A DNA stretch of 15,851 bases, taken from the NCBI GenBank assembly GCA_047614125.1, contig JBLHHI010000076.1, forward strand, positions 1 through 15,851, in the 5' to 3' direction. Of the stretch, positions 1 through 7,595 are shown piece by piece. Each line of letters opens with the position of its first letter. Position 1 is the stretch's first letter. The notes below the pieces were generated by a model. The model did not search any database. It was not told the DNA's origin and saw only the letters and a list, made by a program, of their open reading frames with translations. The DNA comes from JBLHHI01 sp047614125. GTDB lineage: Bacteria; Bacteroidota; Bacteroidia; NS11-12g; UBA9320. Made by a program: the position numbers and the translations under genes.

Positions 1-807
1 TAAGTGATTTGTTAAATCATCTGCAATTATAGGCAACATTTTGGCCTTGAATTGGGCCTCATCCGGATCGATCACGATGAGGCCATATTTCTCAAAATAG
101 CAATGATATATCAGTCGGTTGGCATCGGCATAGGTAGTGCACAACTGATAGGCATCTCGACAGATTTTTATGAATTCTTGGTTTTCTTTTGTTGCGTCCA
201 GACGGTTACTTAACTCATCAACAAGCGGAAGGAGGCTTGCAGGGGATAATCGTCCAACTGCCCCAGAACTTTCAATATCCCATTGATATTCAGTGCCATA
301 GAGCGTGGTTGATTTGATTTCTTCAAAATCATGATCCTCCGTGGCCATCCAAAAAACAGGCACCACAGTATGCTCTGGTTGTTGTCGCGAATATTTTTTT
401 GCCTGGTTGATGCATGACATTATTTTGTACCAAACGAAAAGCGGACCCATGAAAATATGAATTTGCTGACCCGTTGTGACGGTTACTGTTTTTGCATCCG
501 AAAGAGCAACAATGTTTTGATAAACGGGTGATTCGGTTGAAAGCCTATACGCTTCAGGCAATCTGGAATATTGTTCTAGTAAAATGCTTGATAACTTTGA
601 ACGTTCCTCTGGGTTATAGTATTTGCTCTCACAAATAGTATGGATTAATTCTCCGTTAGCAAGTGGAGTTACCAGTTCGAATGGAAAAGCGCTACTTTTC
701 TGAAAGTAGCTTTGAACCAACGATGAATAATATGCAGAATTGTTTGCAGGTACGATGTGCAAATCTACCCGATCCTTTTCCGAACCAAATTTAAACGCAG
801 CTTCCAT
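1..807 (-). CDS. bshC: BshC, bacillithiol biosynthesis cysteine-adding enzyme (3' end outside window)
   Basis: BshC is the putative ligase that adds cysteine to glucosaminyl-malate in the last step of bacillithiol synthesis, in the cytoplasm. The frame is open without a stop over 269 codons from ATG 805-807 to the window edge, about half of the usual length of around 520-540 residues, so the C-terminal half lies outside. Family marks are TGQQ at residues 112-115, followed by a GPLFVWYKI stretch, and FWMATEDHDFEE at residues 152-163; both resemble conserved BshC blocks. The start ATG lies inside the end of rimO (17-nt overlap), which implies translational coupling and membership of the ftsY-rimO transcript. 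Identification is by recognised motifs. No frameshift or internal stop was seen in the rows I translated. Confidence 0.88.
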   Translation of the reverse strand, partial: MEAAFKFGSEKDRVDLHIVPANNSAYYSSLVQSYFQKSSAFPFELVTPLANGELIHTICESKYYNPEERSKLSSILLEQYSRLPEAYRLSTESPVYQNIVALSDAKTVTVTTGQQIHIFMGPLFVWYKIMSCINQAKKYSRQQPEHTVVPVFWMATEDHDFEEIKSTTLYGTEYQWDIESSGAVGRLSPASLLPLVDELSNRLDATKENQEFIKICRDAYQLCTTYADANRLIYHCYFEKYGLIVIDPDEAQFKAKMLPIIADDLTNHL

Positions 808-2101
808 ATAAATCAAACTCTTTGGCGTCGTGTATTTTTACTTGAACAAAATCTCCATTTCGCAAGTAATCTTTATCGGCCTTAATCAACACTTCATTGT
901 CAACTTCAGGAGAATCATATTCGGTTCTTCCAACAAAGTAGTCGTTCTCGAATCGATCAATCAGTACCTTAAATGTTTTGCCAATCTTTTCTTGGTTGAG
1001 CTTAAAGGAGATTCCTTCCTGAATCTCCATTAAATGAGCTGCTCTTGCTTCTTTTTCCTCATTTGGAATATCATCGGCCAAAGTATGTGCATGCGTTCCA
1101 TCCTCATGCGAATAGGTGAATACACCCAGTCGTTCAAACTTTGTTTCCTCCACATAATCGCACAGCTCTAAGAAGTCTTGTTCTGTTTCGCCTGGATGAC
1201 CAACCAACATTGTGGTTCTAAGCGCTAAGTCTGGAATTGCATTACGCATTTCGTTCACCAATTCGATGGTGCGCCTTTTGGATATACCTCTTCGCATTGC
1301 CTTTAATACATCATCAGAGATGTGTTGCAAAGGCATGTCGATGTAATTACAAATGCTTGCATGATCTTTGATTACAGGTAAAACGTCCATTGGAAACTGC
1401 GAGGGGTAGGCGTAATGCAGTCGAATCCAATCGATGCCTTCGGTTGTAGCCAACCCTTGCATCAAATCAGCAAGATTTCGTTTTCCATATAGATCTAAGC
1501 CATAATACGTTGAGTCTTGAGCGATCAACATCAATTCTTTGCAACCGTTTCTAGCTAGATTCGCGGCTTCCAATTGCAATGCTTCAATCGATTTAGAAAC
1601 ATGTTTTCCGCGCATAATGGGGATAGCACAAAACGAACACGGACGATTGCATCCTTCTGAGATCTTTAGATAAGCATAATGGAATGGGGTAGTGGTAAGT
1701 CGCTCGCCCAACAATTCTTTTTTATAATCGGCCCCCAAGGTTTGCAGCAAACCTGGTAGTTCCATCGTCCCAAAAAAGGCATCTACTTCCGGCATCTCAG
1801 CCATTAATTCTTCTTTGTATCTATGTGACAAACAGCCTGTTACATACAATTTGTCAATCTTCCCTTGCTCTTTTTGTCCAATGTAGTGCAAAATTGTGTC
1901 GATCGATTCTTGCTTTGCGTTTTCAATAAAACCGCAGGTATTCACTACAATTACATTTGCATCAGGATCGTTGCTTTGGTGCAATGCATCGATATGATTA
2001 GCTTTTAGCTGAGTGAGTAGAACCTCCGAGTCGACAATGTTTTTTGAGCAACCTAAGGTCACAATATCGATTTTGTTAGTTTTAAATTCCTTAGTTCTCA
2101 T
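791..2101 (-). CDS. rimO: RimO, ribosomal protein S12 methylthiotransferase
   Basis: RimO is a radical-SAM enzyme with two iron-sulfur clusters. It methylthiolates an aspartate of ribosomal protein S12. The 436-residue length is normal. The N-terminal UPF0004 domain carries the three expected cluster cysteines (about C18 in TLGCSKN, C56 in NTCGF, C90 in VTGC). The radical-SAM motif is CNRPCSFC at 151-158, followed by AIPIMRGKH. A C-terminal TRAM-type segment covers roughly residues 372-436. The N-terminal LGCSKNxVDSE and the SEGCNRPCSFCAIP stretch point to RimO rather than its tRNA-modifying relative MiaB. It begins 3 nt after the ftsY stop, so the two genes are probably cotranscribed. Its last codons overlap the start of bshC. 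Confidence 0.96.
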   Translation of the reverse strand: MRTKEFKTNKIDIVTLGCSKNIVDSEVLLTQLKANHIDALHQSNDPDANVIVVNTCGFIENAKQESIDTILHYIGQKEQGKIDKLYVTGCLSHRYKEELMAEMPEVDAFFGTMELPGLLQTLGADYKKELLGERLTTTPFHYAYLKISEGCNRPCSFCAIPIMRGKHVSKSIEALQLEAANLARNGCKELMLIAQDSTYYGLDLYGKRNLADLMQGLATTEGIDWIRLHYAYPSQFPMDVLPVIKDHASICNYIDMPLQHISDDVLKAMRRGISKRRTIELVNEMRNAIPDLALRTTMLVGHPGETEQDFLELCDYVEETKFERLGVFTYSHEDGTHAHTLADDIPNEEKEARAAHLMEIQEGISFKLNQEKIGKTFKVLIDRFENDYFVGRTEYDSPEVDNEVLIKADKDYLRNGDFVQVKIHDAKEFDLYGSCV

Positions 2102-2104
2102 AGC

Positions 2105-3052
2105 TTATTGTGTAAAGAGGGTTTCTACAAAGGCCTTTGGTTCAAAAATTTGCAGGTCGTTCACGCCTTCGCCAATTCCAATATATTTTACGGGAATCTT
2201 AAATTGTTCAGAGATTCCGATGGCCACACCACCACGCGCTGTTCCGTCAAGTTTGGTTAACGCCAATGCATTTACCTCGGTGGCGGATGTGAACTGTTTG
2301 GCTTGCTCAAAGGCGTTTTGGCCAGTGCTTGCATCCAAAACCAACAATATTTCGTGTGGAGCTTCTGGAATGACTTTATTCATCACCCGCTTTATTTTGG
2401 ACAACTCGTTCATCAAGTTTACTTTGTTGTGGAGCCGCCCTGCGGTATCAATTATTACCACATCGGCGCCAATGCTAACGCCATAGGTAACGGTATCGAA
2501 GGCCACAGCTGCAGGATCCGTATTCATTCCTTTCGAAATGATGTCAACGTCTACGCGTTTGCTCCATATGGTTAATTGGTCAACGGCTGCTGCTCGAAAA
2601 GTATCGGCAGCTCCTAGTACCACTTTTTGACCAGCTTTTTTGTACAAGTTGGCCAACTTGCCAATGGTTGTAGTCTTGCCAACTCCATTTACACCTACCA
2701 CCATTATTACATAAGGCTTTATGGAAGGGTTGGGTTGAAAATCTTGTGCTTCGAGCATCTGAGAGATCTCGTCTTTCAACAATTCGTTTAATTCTGTAGA
2801 ACTAACAAATTTATCTTTGGCAACACGCGCCTCTAGGCGCGCAATTATTTTCAACGTAGTATCGATGCCGACGTCCGAACTAATAAGAATCTCTTCCAAT
2901 TCATCCAGAAAGTCGTCGTCTACTTTACGCTTTCCAACTACGGCCTTCGAAATTTTATTGAACAACGACGAGCGAGTTTTTTCAAGACCCTTATCGAGGT
3001 TTTCCTGTTCTTCCGGAGATTTATCTTTTTTGAAAAAATCAAATATGCCCAT
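2105..3052 (-). CDS. ftsY: FtsY, signal recognition particle receptor GTPase
   Basis: FtsY is the SRP receptor at the inner membrane. It forms a GTPase heterodimer with Ffh and hands ribosome-nascent chains to the SecYEG translocon. At 315 residues it has a very short N-terminal A region (MGIFDFFKKDKSPEEQ), as is common outside Proteobacteria. This is followed by a helical N domain (about 25-100) and the G domain. Visible GTPase motifs are GVNGVGKTT at 120-128, DTFRAAA at 150-156, DTAGR at 202-206, TKLDGTARGG at 266-275 and the closing GIGEGVNDL near 292-300. It lies downstream of an intrinsic terminator that follows DUF4295, so it may have its own promoter or rely on read-through. rimO follows after 3 nt. 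Confidence 0.97.
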   Translation of the reverse strand: MGIFDFFKKDKSPEEQENLDKGLEKTRSSLFNKISKAVVGKRKVDDDFLDELEEILISSDVGIDTTLKIIARLEARVAKDKFVSSTELNELLKDEISQMLEAQDFQPNPSIKPYVIMVVGVNGVGKTTTIGKLANLYKKAGQKVVLGAADTFRAAAVDQLTIWSKRVDVDIISKGMNTDPAAVAFDTVTYGVSIGADVVIIDTAGRLHNKVNLMNELSKIKRVMNKVIPEAPHEILLVLDASTGQNAFEQAKQFTSATEVNALALTKLDGTARGGVAIGISEQFKIPVKYIGIGEGVNDLQIFEPKAFVETLFTQ

Positions 3053-3064
3053 GTTCCTATAAAC

Positions 3065-3099
3065 AAAAAAAGCCTCCTTATGTGTTAGAAGGAAGCTTT
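3065..3099 (-). terminator. Intrinsic terminator between DUF4295 and ftsY
   Basis: Read on the minus strand, an 11-bp stem with one internal mismatch (AAAGCTTCCTT pairing with AAGGAGGCTTT, 9-nt loop) runs directly into a T tract. It lies in the 67-nt gap after the DUF4295 stop and would end or attenuate transcription of the rpmB-rpmG-DUF4295 unit before ftsY. Confidence 0.75.
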
Positions 3100-3119
3100 A
3101 AAGTTTTAAAATATCTTAT

Positions 3120-3269
3120 TTATTTGAAGAAATCCTTCACCGCATCTGACGGGATAATCTCTTCTTTAAATGTATATGCACCTGTTTTTGGTGATCGAAC
3201 GGCCTTTATAACCTTTGCCCAATCCCTGCCAGTTCCTGTTTTTAGCGTTGCAACTACCTTCTTAGCCAT
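3120..3269 (-). CDS. DUF4295 family small protein
   Basis: This 49-residue basic protein begins MAKKVVATLKTGTGRDWAKV and ends DAVKDFFK. I recognise it as DUF4295, a small family of unknown function found in Bacteroidota next to the genes for L33 and L28. ATG is at 3267-3269 and the stop TAA is at 3120-3122. It contains no cysteine and no hydrophobic segment. About a fifth of the residues are lysine, the sequence starts MAKK like many ribosomal proteins, and it is followed by a terminator as the last gene of a ribosomal-protein unit. A ribosome-associated role is therefore likely by inference, but no function can be read from the sequence. Confidence 0.88.
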   Translation of the reverse strand: MAKKVVATLKTGTGRDWAKVIKAVRSPKTGAYTFKEEIIPSDAVKDFFK

Positions 3270-3296
3270 GCTCTTATTTTTTTAAAGCTTGATGAA

Positions 3297-3479
3297 TTAT
3301 TTAATTTCTTTATGAACGGTAACCTTCTTCATAATGGCGTTGTATTTCTTCAACTCCAATCGCTCGGTTGTGTTCTTTTTGTTTTTAGTTGTAATGTATC
3401 GAGATGTGCCAGGCATTCCACTGCCTTTGTGCTCGGTGCATTCTAAAATTACTTGGATTCTATTGCCTTTCTTAGCCAT
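3297..3479 (-). CDS. rpmG: Ribosomal protein bL33
   Basis: bL33 is a small protein of the large ribosomal subunit near the E site. The 60-residue product starts MAKKGNRIQVILECTEH and contains the family pattern YITTKNKKNTTERLELKKYN near residues 28-47. It has a single cysteine rather than two CxxC pairs, so it is the zinc-free form. It sits 27 nt upstream of DUF4295 and 37 nt downstream of rpmB, in one ribosomal-protein unit. Confidence 0.96.
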   Translation of the reverse strand: MAKKGNRIQVILECTEHKGSGMPGTSRYITTKNKKNTTERLELKKYNAIMKKVTVHKEIK

Positions 3480-3516
3480 GATGAACTCTGTAGATTTCCT
3501 TCTTTATTGATTTTGC

Positions 3517-3750
3517 CTATATTCTACCCGTTTTTTCCAACGAATCTAAACAAGCCGTAATTCCTTTTTTATTGATGGTTCGCAACGCAGAGGTAGATAC
3601 CTTCAACACGATCCAAGCATCTTCTTCCGGTAGGTAGAATTTCTTGGTGTGAAGATTTGGGTAAAATCTTCGTTTTGTTTTTATGTTGGAGTGGGAAACA
3701 TGGTTTCCTTTTAACGCTTTCTTACCGGTTAAATCACATACTCTTGACAT
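3517..3750 (-). CDS. rpmB: Ribosomal protein bL28
   Basis: bL28 is a large-subunit ribosomal protein. The product from ATG 3748-3750 is 77 residues and begins MSRVCDLTGKKALKGNHVSHS, the typical Bacteroidota start and length. A longer frame opening at TTG 3801 is rejected: that TTG is the -33 element of the promoter at 3771-3802, and the extra 17 residues do not resemble L28. There is one cysteine and no CxxC pair, so no zinc site. It is the first gene of the unit rpmB-rpmG-DUF4295. Confidence 0.96.
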   Translation of the reverse strand: MSRVCDLTGKKALKGNHVSHSNIKTKRRFYPNLHTKKFYLPEEDAWIVLKVSTSALRTINKKGITACLDSLEKTGRI

Positions 3751-3770
3751 CGCTTCATTTTTAAGGAGTG

Positions 3771-3802
3771 CAAAGTTGAATTTTTTTCTCCGATTTAACA
3801 AA
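3771..3802 (-). promoter_or_regulatory. Predicted promoter of rpmB (Bacteroidota type)
   Basis: On the minus strand, TTTG is followed after 20 nt by CAACTTTG. This matches the Bacteroidota -33/-7 consensus TTTG ... TAnnTTTG with one mismatch at the first base of the -7 box. The predicted transcription start is about 5-7 nt downstream, giving a leader of roughly 15 nt before the rpmB ATG. No Shine-Dalgarno site is seen, as is usual in this phylum. Confidence 0.65.
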
Positions 3803-3873
3803 CAGTTAATAGAAAAAGATTGAAATAAATGTTAGTCGGTAAGTGTATACTAATTGGGATGACATTTCAGGTC

Positions 3874-4221
3874 CTAGGCTTCATGATTTACTGCCATAAC
3901 GGTGCCAAGGTAAACCCTTGTTCCGCTTGGGCTAGCGAACCATCTTTGCTTCATTTCTTCTGGAATAAACTTGCCGCTAAATTTTTGAACAAAAGCAGCG
4001 CCCTCCACAGAAATGATTACGATTTGAAATGAACTTACTGGATAGCTTTCAGAATTGGTTACGGTCAAAAATTTTGTTTCTTTATTTTGCTTTTTGGTAA
4101 GCTTAATTCCTGTAAATGAACTCAATTTAGAATGAAGCGCCTCTTGTGCAAAGCTGGCAGCAGTATTTAGGAGAAATAGAAATAGAAGGAGGAACGGAAT
4201 TAGTTTGATTGTCTTGATCAT
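3874..4221 (-). CDS. Small secreted protein resembling the GldM C-terminal domain
   Basis: The product from ATG 4219-4221 is 115 residues. It has a clear signal peptide (a long hydrophobic run of Leu and Phe at about 7-23, then ASFAQ, cleavage likely after about residue 25). The mature part contains TNSESYPVSSFQIVIIS, then a GKFIPEEMKQRW segment and RVYLGTVMAV. This order (strand, F-T/I-PE-K helix, then a strand with a K/R-V-Y pattern) resembles the last Ig-like domain of GldM, the periplasmic stalk protein of the type IX secretion/gliding motor. Full-length GldM is about 510-520 residues and membrane-anchored; this is a stand-alone secreted copy far from any gldKLMN genes. A longer frame from TTG 4269 would be encoded by the inserted element and is rejected. 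Family assignment is tentative; secretion is well supported. Confidence 0.6.
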   Translation of the reverse strand: MIKTIKLIPFLLLFLFLLNTAASFAQEALHSKLSSFTGIKLTKKQNKETKFLTVTNSESYPVSSFQIVIISVEGAAFVQKFSGKFIPEEMKQRWFASPSGTRVYLGTVMAVNHEA

Positions 4222-4238
4222 GTCTAATTTTCTTAAGA

Positions 4239-4289
4239 ACCTGAGTTCGATTAATCTTTTCAAATTCAAAATATGAATCGAACTCAGGT
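4239..4289. mobile_element. 51-bp palindromic mini-element (copy A) with 5-bp target duplication
   Basis: A 51-bp insertion has perfect 14-bp inverted ends (ACCTGAGTTCGATT and its complement). It is flanked by an exact 5-bp direct repeat TAAGA at 4234-4238 and 4290-4294. The left end continues ATTAATCTTT, as in the 266-bp copy at 15110 (20 of its first 21 bases). The right end, read on the minus strand, matches the first 27 bases of the copy at 15753. It therefore looks like an almost fully deleted relative that kept only the two termini. The insertion ends 17 bp before the ATG of the GldM-like gene, target repeat included, so it has displaced that gene's original upstream region. It has no coding capacity. 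Confidence 0.85.
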
Positions 4290-4306
4290 TAAGAGCTAAT
4301 GAAACA

Positions 4307-4347
4307 AAAAAAATGGGTCAGCTTTATTATAAAGTTGACCCATTTTT
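4307..4347. terminator. Strong intrinsic terminator after gyrB (bidirectional)
   Basis: A long hairpin pairs AAAAATGGGTCA with TGACCCATTTTT. After one G-T pair the stem continues with CTTTA/TAAAG around a 3-nt loop. On the minus strand, the gyrB direction, it ends in a run of eight T, 30 nt past the gyrB stop. On the plus strand five T follow. The next gene downstream on the minus strand, the GldM-like protein, therefore needs its own promoter. Confidence 0.88.
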
Positions 4348-4376
4348 CTAGTTGAGGATTTGTCGAAAAAATCGTG

Positions 4377-6329
4377 TTACACGTCTATTCTTGCGTACTT
4401 GGCATTTGCTTCTATAAAGGCTCTACGAGGTGGTACTTCATCTCCCATTAACATTGAGAAGATTCGATCTGCTTCCGCCCCGCTGTCTAAGGTAACTCGC
4501 TTAAGGGTTCTGCGGTCAGGATCCATGGTGGTTTCCCAAAGCTGTTCAGCGTTCATCTCTCCCAAACCTTTGTATCGCTGTACGCTAACAGAATCGGGTC
4601 GATCTCCGCCGAGGCGCATGATTTCGCGATCGCGTTCCGCATCACTCCATGTATACACCGCTTCTTTGCCCTTCTTCACTTGATAAAGTGGTGGAGTGGC
4701 AATGTATATGTACCCGTTGTCAATGAGTGGACGCATATAACGGAAGAATAAGGTGAGAATTAACGTTCGAATGTGTGAACCATCCACATCCGCATCGGTC
4801 ATAATTATCACTTTATGATATCGAAGTTTGGTGATGTTCAATTCTTTAGCATCTTCTTCAGTACCAATGTTTACCCCTAATGCCGTAAACATGTTTTTGA
4901 TCTCTTCGTTGTCGTAAATTCGGTGCTCCAAGGCTTTTTCAACGTTCAAGATTTTTCCTCGAAGGGGTAGGATGGCTTGAAAACTTCGATCTCTGCCTTG
5001 CTTGGCGGTACCACCGGCAGAATCTCCCTCTACCAAGTATATTTCGCACGCAGCGGGATCTTTTTCTGAGCAATCCGACAACTTACCAGGCAAGCCCATT
5101 CCGCTCATAACGCCCTTACGCTGAACCATTTCTCGCGCTTTGCGGGCAGCATGACGCGCTTGCGCCGCAATCACTACCTTGCTTATGATAATCTTTGCTT
5201 GATTTGGATTTTCTTCTAAATAGTTGTTCAACATTTCTCCCACAGCTTGGTCAACAGCACCACTTACTTCACTATTACCCAACTTGGTTTTAGTTTGACC
5301 TTCGAACTGAGGTTCTTGAACCTTTACAGAAATGACGCCAGTAAGTCCTTCTCTAAAATCTTCGCCGCTTATTTCAAATTTCAGTTTGCTGAAAAAGCCT
5401 CCCTTTTCTCCATAGGTTTTCAAAGTACGGGTTAACGCTCTTCTAAATCCGGCAACGTGGGTTCCGCCTTCTATGGTATTGATGTTGTTTACATATGAGT
5501 GGAGATTTTCCGTATAACTCGCGTTGTATTGAAAAGCAATTTCCACAGGAACCCCTGCTTTTTCACCTTCTGCATAAATAGGGAAGGGGATGAGCGACTC
5601 CCGAGTGCCATCCAAATATTTCACAAACTCAGATAGTCCACCTTCCGATATAAAGGTTTCCGTACGAGCGGTTCCATCTTCATTTATTTCTCGTAAGTCG
5701 GTGATTTGCAGAGCAATACCCTTGTTTAGAAATGATAATTCTCGCAATCGTGATGCCAAAGTATCGTAGTTGAAAACGGTTACTTGAAAGATGCTATCGT
5801 CCGGCCAGAAAATAACCGTTGTGCCTCGTGTATCTGTTTCTCCAATTACCTCTACACCCGTTTGTGGTTTTCCAATGGAATATTCCTGCTGGTATATTTT
5901 ACCTTCTCGATGAACTATCGCTAAGAGTTTTTTGGAGAGCGCATTTACACAACTCACCCCAACCCCGTGCAGTCCACCAGAAACTTTATATGTGTCCTTG
6001 TCGAACTTTCCACCAGCGTGCAGAACCGTCATTACAACTTCCAGCGCTGATTTCTTTTCTTTGGCATGCATGGCAACCGGAATTCCTCTTCCGTTATCTT
6101 CTACCATTACACTGTTGTCTTCGTTGATGGTAACTTTGATGGTGTCGCAATGACCAGCCAACGCTTCATCAATCGAATTATCGACCACCTCATACACCAA
6201 ATGATGAAGCCCCTTTGTTCCAATGTCGCCGATGTACATCGCCGGACGTTTTCGAACGGCTTCTAAGCCTTCTAAAACTTGTATATTATCCGCCCCGTAA
6301 TCGCTGTTGTTATTTGTGCTTTCCGCCAT
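4377..6329 (-). CDS. gyrB: DNA gyrase subunit B
   Basis: GyrB is the ATPase and TOPRIM subunit of DNA gyrase, which with GyrA introduces negative supercoils. The 650-residue length is the usual short form without the proteobacterial insert. GHKL ATPase motifs are YEVVDNSIDEA near 46-56 (catalytic Glu at about 47), EDNGRGIP near 77-84 and GGLHGVGVSCVNALS near 118-132. TOPRIM motifs are LVEGDSAGG near 432-440 and MTDADVDGSHIR near 510-521. The C-terminal QRYKGLGEMNAEQLWETTMD near 584-603 is typical of gyrase B. The start MAESTNNNSDYGADNIQVLEGLEAVRKRPAMYIG fits the family. It appears to be a single-gene unit ending at the hairpin 4307-4347. ParE is less likely, judging by the overall resemblance to GyrB. 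Confidence 0.97.
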   Translation of the reverse strand: MAESTNNNSDYGADNIQVLEGLEAVRKRPAMYIGDIGTKGLHHLVYEVVDNSIDEALAGHCDTIKVTINEDNSVMVEDNGRGIPVAMHAKEKKSALEVVMTVLHAGGKFDKDTYKVSGGLHGVGVSCVNALSKKLLAIVHREGKIYQQEYSIGKPQTGVEVIGETDTRGTTVIFWPDDSIFQVTVFNYDTLASRLRELSFLNKGIALQITDLREINEDGTARTETFISEGGLSEFVKYLDGTRESLIPFPIYAEGEKAGVPVEIAFQYNASYTENLHSYVNNINTIEGGTHVAGFRRALTRTLKTYGEKGGFFSKLKFEISGEDFREGLTGVISVKVQEPQFEGQTKTKLGNSEVSGAVDQAVGEMLNNYLEENPNQAKIIISKVVIAAQARHAARKAREMVQRKGVMSGMGLPGKLSDCSEKDPAACEIYLVEGDSAGGTAKQGRDRSFQAILPLRGKILNVEKALEHRIYDNEEIKNMFTALGVNIGTEEDAKELNITKLRYHKVIIMTDADVDGSHIRTLILTLFFRYMRPLIDNGYIYIATPPLYQVKKGKEAVYTWSDAERDREIMRLGGDRPDSVSVQRYKGLGEMNAEQLWETTMDPDRRTLKRVTLDSGAEADRIFSMLMGDEVPPRRAFIEANAKYARIDV

Positions 6330-6539
6330 ATCTTTTTCTACGTTTAATGGGTAAAAATAAGGCTAAAACAGCGAGTAAGGCCACAATAAATGTCATTCTT
6401 TTCCACAATAAACTAACGAAAATAATGAAGATTTTAAGTCGAAATTCTCAGAATAAGACCGTTGATTATTTTAAACCGTCTAGGAACAGTGACCCGCAAT
6501 TTTTACAACATAACTATATGATTGTTAAATAGTTGTGCG

Positions 6540-7595
6540 CTAGTAGCTGCGTTCGCCGCATAGATTGGTTTCCAATAACCTTCTCGTTTCACTCACACCG
6601 AGCCTTTGACCCAAAACCCAAACCATTTTTGCCAAAGCCGACTCATTGGTCATGTCTCCACCAGAAATTACGCCCATATCCAAAAAAGCACTGCTGGCCT
6701 CATATTTGCCAAGTTGAACGCCCCCTTGATAACACTGGGTAATGAATAGGATGTGGGTGCCCTTATTGCGTGCTTCCTTTAATACCGAAACAAATTCAGA
6801 TGTACAGGGAGCATTGCCAGCTCCATAGGTTTTTAGTATCAACCCATCAACTTCTTCGTCATCTACAAGCTTGCGCAATAACGAAGGTTGGAGGCCAGGA
6901 AAAAGCCCAATGTCCATAACCTTGGTGCTCAGTTGCGGTTTTATGGAAAAAACCGCCTTAGGTTTTTTTAATATGGTGTTTGGATGAAACTTAATTACCT
7001 GTTCTAGATCAGCTAATGCTGGATAATTTGGAGACACGAATCCCTCAAAATCATTTGTGCTGGCCTTTGTGCTCCGATTTCCTCTAAACAACCGATCGTT
7101 GAAGCAAATGCAAACTTCGGGTACTATTGGTAAACCGAACGAAGCCGCTGCTGCAATGTGAATTGCATTGCTCAAATTGTTGATGGCGTCAGTTCTGGAA
7201 TGCGATATTGGCAGCTGTGACCCCGTTAGAACCACTGGCTTGCCTAAATTTTGAAGTAAAAAACTCAAGCCACTTGCCGTATAAGCCATGGTGTCGGTTC
7301 CGTGAATAATAATGAACCCATCAAAGTCCGTATAGTTTGAATCGATCACCTCTGCCATTTGAAGCCAATGATTTGTACCCATTTGCGATGAATCCAAAAT
7401 TTCAGGTAAAGATTGATACGTGAATTCAATGTTTCGAACCCCACTAAAATATCCGTTGGGTTGGATTGATGGCATGAATTTTTGGATTTGATTCCATTTT
7501 TGAGGAACGAGTGGACTGTTGATCACTTCCGGGTTTTTATACCCCATCCCAATAGTGCCACCGGTGTATAAAATCAAAACTTTTTGACTAGACAT
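6540..7595 (-). CDS. ansA: Type I L-asparaginase
   Basis: This enzyme hydrolyses L-asparagine to L-aspartate and ammonia. The start is taken as ATG 7593-7595 (MSSQKVLILYTGGTIGMG), giving 351 residues, close to cytoplasmic AnsA. The longer frame from TTG 7658 only adds residues read out of frame from pyrB. Catalytic blocks are TGGTIG at 11-16 (nucleophile Thr about 14) and HGTDTM at 98-103, followed by YTASGLSFLL and VLTGSQLPI. No signal peptide is seen, so it is probably cytoplasmic. It overlaps the end of pyrB by 8 nt and is the last gene of the EVE-pyrR-pyrB-ansA set. The link is metabolic: its product aspartate is the PyrB substrate. Confidence 0.92.
   Translation of the reverse strand: MSSQKVLILYTGGTIGMGYKNPEVINSPLVPQKWNQIQKFMPSIQPNGYFSGVRNIEFTYQSLPEILDSSQMGTNHWLQMAEVIDSNYTDFDGFIIIHGTDTMAYTASGLSFLLQNLGKPVVLTGSQLPISHSRTDAINNLSNAIHIAAAASFGLPIVPEVCICFNDRLFRGNRSTKASTNDFEGFVSPNYPALADLEQVIKFHPNTILKKPKAVFSIKPQLSTKVMDIGLFPGLQPSLLRKLVDDEEVDGLILKTYGAGNAPCTSEFVSVLKEARNKGTHILFITQCYQGGVQLGKYEASSAFLDMGVISGGDMTNESALAKMVWVLGQRLGVSETRRLLETNLCGERSY

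Noticed and set aside
4222..4269. Sixteen extra N-terminal residues of the GldM-like protein from TTG 4269.
   Set aside because: They are encoded by the inserted 51-bp element. The ATG at 4221 starts directly before a good signal peptide.
5303..5314. TCGAACTGAGGT inside gyrB resembles the end of the mobile element family (one base different).
   Set aside because: It lies in the conserved gyrB coding sequence for QFEGQ, has no partner inverted repeat and no target duplication. It is a chance match.
6511..6536. Weak AT-rich inverted repeat (AACTAT/ATAGTT) just past the ansA stop, considered as a terminator.
   Set aside because: Six A/T pairs with an 11-nt loop and no T tract are too weak to support the call.
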